Notes under the pieces: generated by a model | The model's input: only the letters and a program-made list of their open reading frames with translations | Told to the model about the DNA's origin: nothing | Databases searched by the model: none | Made by a program: the position numbers and the translations under genes | Source: Nemopilema nomurai | Taxonomy: Eukaryota; Cnidaria; Scyphozoa; Rhizostomeae; Rhizostomatidae | Assembly (NCBI GenBank): GCA_003864495.1 | Contig: ML133401.1 | Coordinates: 3,587,189-3,651,188 of the forward strand | Direction of reading: 5' to 3' | DNA length: 64,000 nucleotides | In this document: one piece after another, positions 12,935-25,935 of the stretch | Layout: every line of letters begins with the position of its first letter | Numbering within the stretch: the first letter of the stretch is position 1

Positions 12935-13609
12935 TTTGATGATCACGCGTCTCACGAAGAACGGAGGACTGGAAACGAATGTATCATGTTAAAAAAGTTT
13001 TCGGGACACGAAGAAACATCGTAAGAAACAAACTAAAAAATTGAATCCAGAATTCTTTCAATCTCCTTTTTTTACTCCTAGTAACACTTACACTACCAAA
13101 AATCACCAAAATCTTAATTTCAAATATCGATTAAATTTAATGGCATTTCCAAAGTCTACTACAGCAAAGGCATAGAAAAGCAATAAACCATAATTCACAT
13201 TTCCATCGTGAAATATTTAGGAAATATTTGCAGGAGAAGCCTAAGTTCTGACACTGCTCCTTTTTGCACAAAACCTTGAAGCATAGATTCTTCTTGGTTA
13301 AGTTTCGTTGAGGGTCTGAGGTTTGGGGTGTTGGAATGCTTACTCGAAAGAAGTTGAAATTCTAAACTAGTCGAATTGAAGTTTAAGTCAAAGCTTGTGA
13401 AATTAGTTTTGCTTTCATTTTGCTCTCCAACCTTCGGTAAGATTGTCGCAATTAACAAAAGAGGGGAAATGGCCAACAGGGGATCAACCCATCAGAGCAA
13501 TATTCCCCTCTTTTGCAGTGAAAAAAAATTTTGTGAGTGGGCCTCGGTTTCGATTTACTAAAAACAGGCCTCGACCACCACGAGACCCACGCAAAAAGAA
13601 GCTTCGAAG
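12935..13609. promoter_or_regulatory. Head-to-head intergenic region between eIF2A and MAEL (putative bidirectional promoter)
   Basis: Only 675 bp separate the divergent start codons of eIF2A (minus, 12934) and MAEL (plus, 13610). I see no convincing TATA box at a fixed distance from either start, nor a coding exon. Both 5' UTRs and the promoters must lie here unless either gene has a distant untranslated exon. Function is inferred from position only. Confidence 0.5.
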
Positions 13610-16600
13610 ATGCCCCCTAAAAACAAGCGGAACGCTTTCCTCGTGTACGCTCAGTCGATAAGGCAGCAGTTGATAAGGGAAGGTCATGTCATCAATAATA
13701 TGCCTGACCTGGTCGCTGCAGCAGGCCCTTACTGGAAGGTGAGGCTACATTCACTGCATTATGTTATGTCCTGGAAATCGAAAGTTGTTTCACCACATTT
13801 GCTGCATGGCATAGTTTAGGAGTTTCTAGACATTTTGGTCGGCCATGCATTTGAATTATTGAATCATATGCAATGCGACATATGAAATATGAAATACATT
13901 ACATTTCAAGATGCACCTATAGTATCATATCAGAAAGTTTTTTTGTACAATTTCAACTGAGGATACTTGTAAACAATCTACTCAAAGTTCTTGATTTAGT
14001 TTCCTCTAGCTTGATCAACTTTTTTTTACCTTCAAAATTTCTTTGCATTCTTCCGTGAGCCCAGGTTATAGTAGAAGATGCTACCAAATACTAAGATCCC
14101 AGAAATGAGATACGCTATAAAAACGAAAGAGTAATCCATGTGAATTATTCTTGACGTATTTTCATATGTAAAACAGATTCCCATCACATGTTAGTTTGAC
14201 ACAAAAATTTCTTAAGTTAGATCCTTATTGAAAGGTGCTTTTTTTTCTCCAGGAACTTTCAGAGGATGAGAGAAATGTGTACAAAAATCTAGCAAAAGAG
14301 CAAACTGGGGGTTGGAGGGGAGATTATCAAATGGGAAGAACAAACAGGCGCGACAACACCGGTCAACTAATTGTGGTATTTATCATAATTCATCTAAGAA
14401 TGAAGATATTTGTTTCTTATGCAGATTTGAAGATCTCACCAGGATATTGGCAAAGATCCTAGGATCTTCATAAGATTTAGCTTCAGAACTCTCTCAAAGA
14501 TTTTTATCGGCATCGCTTTGGTAATTTTGTTTAAAGGTATAAAACAGTTGCATTGATTGTAATAGGTTTTATAGACAGAACAGAATTTTTTTTGTTAGGA
14601 TCGTGTAGACAAAGATGAGATGAGGAGACAGAAGGTTATGAAGGAAAGAATGGAGGTCATGAGGCAATGGCCTTTGGGAAGAGGTAAGAGAGATACTTGG
14701 ACTACATAAGGAAAGCTTTTTGATATACTTTGTTCATGATGCAAAAGGAGAAATATTCTTTAACATTCATCTTCAATGACCACAATATGATATAATTGGT
14801 AACTCTCATATTGACTGAAAATCAAGCAAAGCATGTAGTATTTGCCAAAGAGAAGTTTCTCAATATGATTTAAATTATTCCTTGAAAAATGAAATTTTCC
14901 CCCAGCCAATTCATGAAAAACGAGCAGATCTAGTTTAGGGCAGGTTTCTAAGAATCAATATTGTCAAGCTTCTGTTGAGTGCATTACAGAACATAATCAA
15001 AATTAAGTTGGTAAATTTTTTCTTTTGCAGATGTTATCTATGAGCGCTTTTACATCATCTCATTCACTGTCATGCTGGACTTGAGACATCTAGAAATAGA
15101 AGACCACGAAAAGATAGTTCCTTGTGAAGTCAGTTTGGCTGAGTATAGCCTAGACCAAGGAATTGAAAGAACAATGCATAAATTTATATGTCCAGGTAAA
15201 TGTCTTAAGCAGACTTCATCCAGCCATGCCATCCACCTCCAAACTTTTTTCCCAATTCAGACTTGTCAATATTATGTTGATTTGCTGAATTTTTTTCTTC
15301 ATCAAGTTTTTTCTTTTATTAAATGGATTATTGTATTTAGGTTTACTAGCAATATTTCAGTGTAGTTTGTATGAATATTGTTGTGGGATGGTTTGATTGC
15401 TAGCCTAAAATGTTGTTACTGTAGCAATAAAATACTTGATATTTTTTTATTGAATGTTTACTAAAGTTGAAAATGAATGATTTTCCAAAATTAGAAGGAG
15501 AGCTAGAACAGCCTACTTGAGGTTTTGTTCTATACCTATAAGTTTTTTAACCATAATTTGTAACTTTTAAATGACTACTTTTAGCATGTTTCATCTATTT
15601 TAGCAAGAATCTACAATAGACTGTGCTTGATTTATCTTTTCTTCATTCAATTTTACTTTCAGGGAGTCTGCGTTTGGGGTTTAGAGCAACTGCAATCAGT
15701 AAAAGTATGCTTTCTACTTTTTGTTGTTGTATCATTTATGTCATATTTCAACCATCAGATTCATTAGCTCATGTAGTGCTCTCTCAATATTCCTAGAGCT
15801 TTCTTGCCATTATCCTTGGTATCTCGCATAATTTAGGGCAGACTTCTATCATTGAGAAGTTGAATCGACTCAGCATAAACATCTGCATTCCTCTCTGCAC
15901 CTGGTTCATCTTTATCAAGTTCCTTCTTCAATTTAAGCATGTGAAGGTAGCCAAAAAACTTTGTTTCCCACAACTCGTACTTCTGCTTGTCTCCTTCAAC
16001 CATCACAATCAATGTCATTACCACCTTCATCTTTACTGTTCTTTGATGGGCCTTAAAAGTTATAGCTTTGTAGAATTTCTTAAGAAGCTGTGAAAAAGTT
16101 GTATCTTTAAATGCTTGTATGATTGATAGAATCTGTTCTTGCTTTGAAGGTGAAAACACACACAAGATCCCAGTCGAGGGCCTGGCAGAAGAGGGTGACA
16201 CCTACAAGAAAATATATGACGATCTGTGTACTTTTGTGGGGGTTGGAAAAAGGGTCATACCACCAGTCTTTTGTAAGGTGAGCAATTTTCTGTGTTGTGT
16301 GACAATTCCATATAAGACAGCAATATCTTATTTCATATATTTGTGATAGTTTACACAATTGTTGGTGGCTGCTGGGGTCTTGTTTTCTAATTTACACTCT
16401 TTGGTTTTGCCAATCCTTAAGTATCATTTTTCCCAAGTTATGTATGCAAATGTAATAAAGCCCCAAACATTTCAAACAAACCCCAAGTTCTCCTTACCAG
16501 AAGAAGTGTTACAGAAATGTCTTTATTGTGTGCATGTTTCAGTCAGTGCTTGGTATCTTTGCAGATGCTTGTGACACTTAACTTTAATTTGGGCAAAACA

Positions 16601-19600
16601 TCAGAATACATGAGAGATCTAAAATTATGATAAGTGGCCACAAACTTTTGATTGAACTTTACTCACTTAGTTATTTATTTCATTTTAGGCCACAGAGGCG
16701 GAGCAAACTGAGCTTGCACTGAAGTGGCTATTGTACAACTCAGGTGATTTTTTAATTCAGTATAACACCAGGCAATGCTGGGAATAACACGACAGGGGTG
16801 CAATGAATCGCACTCCTTGTGGGGCTGAGGCGTGCAATGGTGTGCAATTGCACCAAAGTACTTAAGTGTACAGAAAGATGTATATAGAGAAGGCTACTTT
16901 AATCAATACACTTTTCTTGAACAAGCTTTATACACGTCAATTCCAACTTTTTAAAGAGGACAATGTTAACAATAAAGAAGAAGTTGAGTGAAATGTTAAA
17001 TCATTTGACCCACTTATCTAACATTATTGTTTCTGCGCACGCGTAGTCAGTTAAAGGCTACGATCGTGTAAACAGCTAAAAGCTGCCATTTTTTCGGCAA
17101 TCGGTTTATACTGTCATTCCCTCTTTTGAAAGCGATGCGGGCGTTAATCGCGAGATATCTATTTTCCGAAGAGAAGGAGTCGCAAAGCAAAGCGCATCGA
17201 GCAAACTAAATTTTTACTAGCGTTTAGGTGATATTACAGCCAGTTTATACAAATATCGCAACGGAATAAAACAAAATTTTGAAGAGCTTAGTAGATAGAT
17301 TGAAGTCTAATAGATAGCACCCATCTGTGCTCGTCTTTGAACCCATTTTTTTCCTTTTAAAATTCCCTTTTTTCATTTGACACCAGTGCTGTAATATGAG
17401 GACTGAAATCATCGTCAAATGAAGGGAGATACTGATAAGTCATCAGCTTTGACCGATCATGTAAACGGGTACATCGATCAACCAAAACTGACGAAAAAAT
17501 ACTATCCCTTGAAACTGATCAGTTTTAACTGACCGCGTATCTCAGCCTTCTGTCATGGAAAACGGAAATCGGCTAATCACAACAGTTATCTTTATGAAGT
17601 TAAAGCTTGTCGTAATTTGCGTTAAAAAACGGAAAGGCGGCGACTATCTAACAAAATAACAACACCTTAATAACAACACCTTCCAAACTCCCCGTCAAAT
17701 AGAAACAATTTCGTGATTAAAGCCTTTCGTCGATTTTTGGAGTATGGAAACAACATTGGGCAGTATTTATCACTTTAGAATGAAATTTTCAGATTATTTG
17801 AGGCGTGCGATAAACCGCACTTCTGAGCAATGGAAGGCGTGTGCCAAGGCGTGGTCGTGCGCCATTCCCAGCATTGCCTGAACACCTATCAATTGCTACG
17901 TGGTAGTAGGCCATATTCTTTTAGAGAATTTGAGTTCTCCTTTTCTTCTAAAATGAGATCATGAAAAACTGCTATAAGTAGTAGCATATCATTTATTAGA
18001 GTCTATTGGTTAATGGAAAGGGTCTTTAAAAAAAATGGACAAGGACTTTTTTCATAGTTTTTATGTTTTTTTATTTCGTACCGCTGTTATTTCTCTTCTA
18101 GGAAAGCATCCAGTTTTGAAAAGAGTCTACGAGCTTGAGGGGCTATTGATTGATTTATCAGCACACCTCTGTGGACAGAAGCAGGACTTGAGTGAAGGCG
18201 AGAAATCCAAAGCAACATCCCATTTGACGAAAAGTGTCTTTGATTATGAAAGAGGGTCGAGGTACTGTTTTCTTATTAGCTATTATATATTGTGAGCTTT
18301 CTCTTTTCATGTATCGATGGAGACAGATACAGACATTAGAGAGAACACTTATTATGGACGCCTTTGTAAATAACTTTAATGATGTCCAATCCTGTAACTT
18401 ACCGATATATTACCCTATAATGTACATTATATACAAACGATATACAAACAATCTTGCTTTATTAAAGGCGAACTCTAAGTCTCCATGTACCAATAGCCGA
18501 TCCTTCTCTATCAATGTACTTGCAGCCAGCCCTCTAGTATCAATTTCCCCAGCCTCTAGAACCAATGTACCACATCCATTTACCCCCAGCCTCTAGAACC
18601 AATGTACCACAATCGAGCTTTGGGTACCCACATGCTCTCCCCTGCTGCCTCCATAATGCTCTCCCCATGCTGACTTGTCAAAAGAAAAAGCCATGTTTCA
18701 ATGTGTGATTTTGTTTCAGATGCTCATATCATGAACAAGTCGATTCAAAATTCTGCAGCTTGGGAATCGTGAAAAAGTGGTGGTGAGTCACTGATGGCCT
18801 ATTTAAGATGATTACTTATGGCGATAGGTTCTCTATCATACTAGAACAGTCCTCTCGCAAGAGACGACAAAAATCAGGTTTTGATACCGGGATTTTTTTT
18901 TCGGGCCTCCTCCGAATACTTATTTATTTATTTTACTCTTCCTCTCTTTAACAACTTGTTCCTTCTCCCGTTAGTAAAATTCCCTCTTTGCCATGAATTA
19001 TTGCGCATGCTAGTTCTGTTTATTGGGGCGAGGGGGGATTGTGTGAATTCTAAAGAGTATAAAAAAATTGTCATATTTTGATTACCTTATCTTAAGTTTA
19101 ATAACAGCACTTTGAAGGAAAGATTAGTATTATCTAGAAATTAGAACTAAAAGCTACACTCGCTAGAACTTGTTCTCGTCTGCGCGCAGCTAAAAGGGAA
19201 TCAATTTTGATCATAATAACTTGGTTAGCCCCTCTTCATAGATTCTTCCTGAAAATCAGCCTAATCCTTGAAAACCTCTAAACCTTGAGAAGCCATCTAA
19301 CTGAAGACAAACACGCATGTTTACTTGCTTCCAATACACACACACATGTTTTCTTGCTTCCAATACACACACGCATGTTGACTTGCCTTCACAGTTACTT
19401 GCTGTCAGACTTCTTACTGGACAAGGCGGGCATCGATGCTTCGCAGAACCATTTGCCTGCCTTGCTGGAAGAAGACCATGCCGTTGCTAGTGTCAAGAGA
19501 ACCCATTCAGCGGCAAGCCTGACTAATAGACCTATGGGCTCTGATACGACGAGGAGTGTACAACCACAACAGCCGGAAAAGTTTCATAAGTTTTATTCGC

Positions 19601-22175
19601 AACAGCAACTACACGAACCACCACAACAGCCTGATTCTTTTGACGCGGAAAGAAGTACGTTTTTTTTATTTAAAGTAGGTTTTGCCTTCATTTAGACCTA
19701 ATTCTTTCATATGCATGTCCTGCCAAAATTACGTAGAAAGTAAAGTTCTGCCACGCAAACAAAGGTATACCCAGTTTTAGGCCCACGTTGCCACGTAAAT
19801 TTATCTTCACGTTGAAGATCTTTCCAGTCTGTTTGCATCTGGATGTTGGGGTATTGAAGATGCAAATTTTTATGATGTCATTTGTCCAATTATGACGTAC
19901 CCTCCTTATTGTCGATGCACCTTCGAAGGAAGCGCAGTCGAAGCTGCCAGGGCGCACAGCAAAGCGACCAACCCACCCACCATAGGCCGAGGGCGAGGCC
20001 TGATGCAAGCTCTTGGTCAACAGAGGCGACCCGGGCAGCGTCCCCCGGAGCAGAGGAAATTGGCTGCTGGTCGTGGCAGGGCAAGTGTTGTGAGTGTTGC
20101 ACATTCTCACTACGGCAGTACCCATGATGGCACATATCCACAAAACATGCTCGATGGATTTGTTTATAACCAACAACAGGGTTAGTTGTATCTCTTCTTG
20201 AATATCTTAACTGTTTTTTCTCTAGGTACAAAAACTGTTTTAGGAAGAGACTTTCCAGCTTTTTTGTGATTTAGGGGTCGTTCAGTACCGTTTGATTTTT
20301 AGCACTGTTGGTTCCGCTTCTTGTTTTCAATCTTTCTTCTAACAAGTCTAGTTCAGTAATCATGTACTAAAATAGAAGCGGATACTAATTCGTTATGCAG
20401 AGCAAAGGCTCCAAATCTTTAATTGACTGAGCGACCAAAATTCTGCAAACCCCATTAGCCAATCAGAGTTCAAGAATTTGACAACAAACGTAGATTTAGG
20501 CCTATTTTGGACGTTTTTACCACTACCCACAAAAAATAAACGTGTATAATGTTTTGAAAGATAATCTTAATTTTCTTTTATAAATTCAATCTTTGATAAA
20601 TTTGCAAACAAAACTGCCGTTGTATTCAGTAAAAAAAATCCACGATCGCTAGATACGACGTCTTCAAACTGTCCCTTTCAAACCCCTATAATAATTAGGG
20701 GGAGTGAGAACATGGCAATTACAGTTTTTACACCTCAAAAGTTGTTTTAACCAAGTAATTAACAAATATTAACTTACCTTTACAAGCCAATGTTAAAATC
20801 TTTTTGTTGTCGGCAATGATGATTGTGTGACTGACAAAACAATCGCTAAATTCCACTGAGAGGGAATGCAGCCCATCTTTATCTCGAAATAACTGCATTT
20901 TTGCGCTCTGGTTCTTTATATATACATTTTAAAAGCTTGAAGATTGATGAGAAGCTCATCTCCACTGGTTTTCACTGCTACGGTCGAGTAATAGCTGACG
21001 CCATTCGTCAACGATGAAAATGGCGGGAAAATGAAATATGCATCATTTTCGAAAAATTACTTTTCTGTGTTAAACATTTAATTTCTTACATTCTCTTTGA
21101 TAGGGCATCCTTTCGAATCTTTTTCAGATAATCGGAGAATTTTTTTCCCAGAAAATGTAATTTCCGTAAAAACGTCTAAAATAGGCCTAAATCTACGTTC
21201 GTTGTCATATTCTTGAATTCTGATTGGCTAATGTGGTTTGCTCAGCCAACCTATGCTGTTATGAGGCCGATCTCTCCGGGGCCCAGTTCGGTGCAAAATA
21301 ACAATCATTTTGCATAAGATTTAGACCCAAATATACGAAACTATTCAGTTTAGGTTAGTTAACCTTCACACTAGGTTTAAAATCAGATATTTTCAGGCGA
21401 TATGTTGTTTGACTTTAACAGTATATCAACTTGTGCGTTTAACATTCAAAATTGATAATGCATGCTTTATGTCAAATCATTTGTTTTGTTGACTGGCAAC
21501 TAAACAGATGTGCTGAAAACTGCATTTTGTATCTGTTTTGCTGCTTTCTTTATTGTCTGTTAAATTATGCGTGCGCATGCGCAACTGATGAAAGTACCTG
21601 GTGCACAGCTATAACCGGTATTTTCCGCATCTGGTGCAATGTAAACCGACTGCGCCGTGTAGCTTACCTTGTGTGGCCCAGTTTCTGAGTAATACCTCGA
21701 GGTGTACCAATGTTTACACTCTCTTCGGGGCATTTTGTTTTTCAAAATATAAGCCTTATGAGATTTCAAATACCATTAAACATCAGCTTTTTATTGATTC
21801 AACTGTGATGGTGAAAGGTTGACAGTTAACCATCTGAATAGATAAATAGGCAGTTATAAGAAATGAAAAAATGAGAATGAATTTGTCTTGGATCAGAATT
21901 GATTACATTTCTTCATAGACTGGCTGTTTATTTTGTCAGCTTTCGGTTATTTTCAATATTTGCCTACTCTGGGGAGTGTCAGAGGAAGTGAATCTTTTAG
22001 GATGCAAAATTATGGCACCGCTTTCTGTGCAATTCTTTTAGTTTATAATTACAAGGCATTTATTATATTTTCTTTTCCTACAGAGCCTTCAGCAAGGCCT
22101 AAGTTTGCAGGTCTTGGCGTAGCGCCATCAGCCTCGTTTGCACCGCAGCCTCCTTCAGAGTGGATGAACAGTTGA
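13610..22175 (+). CDS. MAEL: Maelstrom (MAEL), piRNA-pathway protein, 12 exons, 496 aa
   Basis: Germline protein of the piRNA pathway, found in nuage and nucleus and needed for transposon silencing (family knowledge). Exons: 13610-13738, 14253-14375, 14599-14683, 15031-15195, 15663-15698, 16150-16277, 16689-16743, 18102-18261, 18720-18782, 19395-19654, 19986-20180, 22084-22175. The sum is 1491 nt with all phases consistent. An N-terminal HMG box (about residues 3-70; start MPPKNKRNAFLVYAQS) spans exons 1-2. The Maelstrom domain (about 110-315) contains HKIPVEGL and the RCSYHEQVDSKFCSLG block, matching the RCxxHExxDxxFCxL signature of the RNase H-like fold and retaining its His and Cys residues. 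The C-terminal tail is Gln-rich and has SRGRGLMQAL, matching the RGRG patch of vertebrate MAEL (434 aa in human). Introns 7 and 11 hold MITEs. Exon 11 could begin a little upstream, but phase supports 19986. Confidence 0.93.
16769..17880. mobile_element. 1.1-kb non-autonomous DNA transposon (copy 1) in MAEL intron 7
   Basis: The ends form a 17-bp perfect terminal inverted repeat: CAGGCAATGCTGGGAAT on the left and ATTCCCAGCATTGCCTG on the right. It is flanked by the direct repeat AACAC (16764-16768 and 17881-17885), a 5-bp target-site duplication. Related GTGCAAT and GTGCG words lie beneath both ends. No transposase ORF is present. A second copy starts at 63059. I cannot assign a superfamily from the ends. 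Confidence 0.88.
19302..19394 (+). repeat. CA-rich tandem repeat running up to MAEL exon 10 acceptor
   Basis: Nearly three copies of a roughly 31-bp unit (CTTGCTTCCAATACACACAC followed by CATGTT) lie directly upstream of the splice acceptor at 19394. The C/T-rich parts of the last copy act as the polypyrimidine tract, so copy-number change could alter the distance to the acceptor. Confidence 0.65.
20424..21247. mobile_element. 824-bp element with about 90-bp inverted ends in MAEL intron 11
   Basis: The left end has ATTAGCCAATCAGAGTTCAA and TAGATTTAGGCCTATTTTGG. The right end holds their reverse complements (TTGAATTCTGATTGGCTAAT and CTAAAATAGGCCTAAATCTA) with a few mismatches. The arms reach outward to GACTGAGC and GCTCAGCC. 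No transposase ORF is present, so this is a MITE-type or foldback element. Confidence 0.8.
21920..22040. repeat. Degraded one-armed copy of the 4231-4673 MITE family
   Basis: Shares TCGGTTATTTTC, TTTGCCTACTCTGGGGAGTG and later GCACCGCTTTCTGTGCAATT in the order seen in the right arm of the 4231-4673 element. It ends about 45 bp before MAEL exon 12. Confidence 0.5.
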
Positions 22176-23495
22176 AGGCCAAAATTGGGCAATGGGATTA
22201 TATTGCGAACAGCATTTTTGTCCGTAGAGAGCCAATGTGAACTTTTGACTGCGTTTCAAATGAGGTCTCCATGAAAGGACAGCAGAAGAGCCGCACAACG
22301 AATCACGTTTGCATTGTTCGCTGCTCCGTTTGGCGCCCTTGTACAATGTAGGAAAGTGACTTCGCTACCGAGCATCTAAAAATCCAGTATTATTGTTAAA
22401 CTTTGTTTTTAGCATGTGTAACATAAACGCAATTTTTTCTAGCCATACCAATTGTCATGATATCTAAGAGTGGTCATTGCCTTGAAAGGGGAAACCAAAT
22501 TTTTACCAAAGCCTATTGAATTTAGTTCCTGTATTTGTTTATGGCTTCCGAAACAATTTAGCAATTATTTTGGTAAAATGACTGAAAAAGCTAAATGTAT
22601 TTTCTGCCCGTGGACTGTTGAATCGCGCCATGATATTTGAATAACTTTTCATGCAGATGCAATTTCAGTCAGCCTCTATCGCTATGCACCGTCTCTTCAT
22701 TAATTGCGTTTTCTTTAATTAAGGGCAATAATTCATTCATTAATTTGAGCATTTTCACTCTTCTCGCAAATCAATAACTGCTACTCAATTACTTAAAACT
22801 GTTCAAAGAATGAATAGAATAACTTAAAATCTACATGTCGCTAGTATTAACAAAGTCGCTATTAGCCGTGTAAGCTTTCAATGATATTTTAAAGTTCATT
22901 AAAACTTTTTATGGAAATTCTTTATCGTTCTTCCGTTAAGTATTTTTTGTTAAAGAGTACCTTTAATCGTCTTTATACGCATATCTGCTACATTGCCTCT
23001 AGAGATTTTTGTGTTTGATTCGATATGAACTTGTACATAAAAATATTTTAACTTGTTTTGTTGCATGTTAATGTTCTAAAGAAAGAAAAATTGTTTCTTT
23101 TTGTGTACACAATGTTTCTTACGCACATAAAGAACGTCAAAGGGGAGTGATTGCCATATATGACCTATAGGTAATGCTCGTTATAATCAACCTATACCGG
23201 CATTGCATAAAGTACAAATCGTATTTAAATACAAGCCCAAGCGAGTAAGCGGGGCATGTTGTCAAAATAAAATAAAGGACCCACTTATATGTAACGAAAT
23301 CGTTTCTCGTTCAGGGTTCGGCAGGGAGACGAGTGAGAAAAAGGCAATGTGTTTCCTCGAGTGCTTCTTCCAAATCAACTGACTATTATTAAAACATTAC
23401 AAATTTATAGGAAAACAAACATAATAGGAAGCCGGTACAGATTAACACAAAGCACGATAACTGTACTCAAACAAACATCACGTTATTCAGATTGG

Positions 23496-23583
23496 CAAAC
23501 ATATAACTCACGACAAACATATAACTCACGACAAACGTATAACTCACGACAAACGTATAACTCACGACAAATAAAATCACGAC
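23496..23583. repeat. 18-bp minisatellite, about 4.8 copies
   Basis: Tandem unit CAAACATATAACTCACGA, with one A/G variant position (ACATAT or ACGTAT). It lies in non-coding DNA downstream of MAEL. Confidence 0.9.
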
Positions 23584-24530
23584 ATGCAAATCCATATCAC
23601 TACATATACAAACGAATACAACATTGACAGGCTCAGCATTATGATTCTACACTTGGTCTTTGTGCAGAGTTGGGGATCTGCCATTTTGAAAATTATTTCG
23701 AAAATTTCTAAGCGTACGGCTCGGTTATGTACAGCTCTAAAAGATACCTGTTGGGAATCCGCCATTTTGCATTGCCTCGCTTATTTTTTCCTGCTCTTCA
23801 TTGATTCCATCAGGATCATTGTTACGCATACAGGAATTTTCTTGCTATTGTATTTAGTGTAGCAATTGCGTCAAAACCTCTCTTTTATAGGAAGCAATTA
23901 TACCACGCCTGCTACCCTGGGTACCAGAACACGCCTGCTTATTTACACTGCCAGAATAAACTGCTGAATAATATACATCATCGTTGATTGATAGTTGACT
24001 AAGAAAACATGACTTGAAACTAATTAGCCACTTAAGAAACTATGTATATTCCGCCAATTTTGTTGATCAGAACTAGAGGTAGAACGACTGGTAGTAGTAG
24101 CACACGTTGCTGCAGTCGAGGCAGTGCTATATCATAGAAAATAGTTGGAAAAAGTTGACAATGTTGTCTGTTTGGAATCTAATATCTGCATTTGGGCCAT
24201 CTAGAATCATCGAGATTGGAAGTTTTCCTCAACGAGCAGCTTTTTCTGCAAAATAAGCTGGAGGGCTGCGCTTCAATAGAAAATAGAATTGGACGACGTC
24301 ATAATCCATGTTATTCACATCAAAGCTTTTAAGACTAATCTTTGCTTTGAACTAAAATTCTGCTAGAAAACAGCATGAAATGAAGCGAATCCTCCACCTG
24401 CTGCCAGTGACGTTAATGGAATTCGCAACCCTTCCCTGTGTTCTTCTCGAAAGGGTTTATTCAATCTAGGTTCGGTTTTACAATTTCAATAACTTTCGAG
24501 CAATAATCTACCATGGGGTACCAGACTCAC

Positions 24531-24920
24531 TACCTTAAATCCTCGAATTAGCCGCCCGGGGGCTTATTAATTTTTGATATTTTTGGATGGGAGCTTATTC
24601 GACGGGGGCGAGCTTATTCGAGGGGCTTATAAAATTACCTGAAACATGTCACATGAAAAGATAATTTTTTAAATTTCTTTCTTTTCATAAAATAAAAAAT
24701 AATCTAAATATAAAGTAATATTCGATCAAGTATCTAACAAAAATATAAATTTTTGTGTTGATTCACTAAAATGCCAAAGGCAACCTCAGGAGTCGAAAAT
24801 CAAAAAATCGAGGGGGGCTTATTTGAGGGGGGGCTTATTGAAAATTTGTTGTTCTAGGGTGGGGGCTTATTCAAGGGGGGGCTTTTTCGAGGGGGGGGGC
24901 CAATTCGAGGATTTACGGTA
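24531..24920. mobile_element. MITE with TA target-site duplication (390 bp)
   Basis: The outer ends are TACCTTAAATCCTCGAATTA and, reversed from the right end, TACCGTAAATCCTCGAATTG: a roughly 23-bp inverted repeat bounded by TA on both sides. A TA duplication is typical of Tc1/mariner-like elements (family knowledge). The interior repeats GGGGGCTTATTCGAGGGG-type words. A similar fragment is seen near 47820-47870. Confidence 0.82.
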
Positions 24921-25799
24921 TATGTAAGACTCACTATATGTAGGACTCGCTTGAAAGAGCTTAGCCAATTTAACAGACTGGAAGCTAGGCTTCTGGAACC
25001 AAACTGTCGGGTTATTACCCAAGATACTCAGTAGAGTGTGCAGGAATTTTGGAAAACTTGGATCCCACGTGTTTTCTATAGTTCGGTAAAAGGATGACAA
25101 TTGGGCCACATGCTACTAAGCTGTATCACTAGGATGACAAGTGATGAGGCGTATCATCGTTACATGCATGTGGTAGCCACCAATCTAGCTGGGTCGAAGG
25201 CCAATTTTCGCTGAAGTCCTCCTCATTAACCTTTCAATAATGATGTACATACACAGTAAGTTCTTAATTATTACAAGTTATTTTTAATACAAAGACAGAA
25301 AAGAGCCCCCCTCAAAGTCCCCCTTCACCTAAAATTTTTCACTTCATCCATCGTTATGATGGCTCGACAAAGTAGTACCTCCAACTATCACTAAACTTCC
25401 GCAGAAAATGAAAACTCGATTATCTTTGTAAATTTAAGTTCAAAGTCGAAAATGTTCAAAGTGAATGTTCCGGTTGCTGCACAGGTAATCTGCACCCAGT
25501 AACACGTACCTCCATGCATATTCTGGAACCAGCTCAAACTTGATATATTTTCGCTAACCGTTTTTGTAGGTTTCGAAAGACGTCTAGGTTACTAAACGGG
25601 GCATCACGTGTTAGCCTTTATTAGGGGACTGGGTGCGAGTTGCATGTCATAAGGTGACGTCTGTGGCAGCGGTTTCCAAAATAGAATGGTTTGATTTCGG
25701 CCAAGTGACAAGTTAATTGCTTGTTTCTTGTTGAAACGCTGGATTTTGTGGCCCTTTAAGTCGGTTTATCCAAACAATAAAACAATAAACGAGGAGATT

Positions 25800-25935
25800 A
25801 TGATTGGCGAGTAAGACTGCACCCCGAGTCAGGAAAACGTTACAGTCGCATGGCCATTGACCGGAGGAGGGTCCTTGAAAAGCAATAGAACGCCCATGCA
25901 ACACACATAAGCCATGCCCACTTTGACTGCACCCG
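25800..25935. repeat. Dispersed repeat fragment, copy A
   Basis: Shares an ordered set of words with 53140-53272: CAGGAAA, CGTTACAGTCGCATGGCCA (CATTACGGCCGCACGGCCA in copy B), CTTG...AGCAATAGAACG and AAGCCATGCCCACTTT. Identity looks like roughly 70 percent. The element type is unknown and no ends are visible. Confidence 0.55.

Noticed and set aside
15833..16201. 122-aa minus-strand frame over MAEL exon 6
   Set aside because: Antisense to a confident MAEL exon, and the N-terminal part is intronic; no recognisable domain or splice support.
19688..20231. Minus-strand frames of 162 and 113 aa over MAEL exon 11
   Set aside because: Antisense shadow of the GC-richer MAEL tail; no family resemblance.
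23496..23583. CRISPR-like array (short repeats)
   Set aside because: The 18-bp units are directly adjacent with no spacers; it is a minisatellite in eukaryotic DNA.
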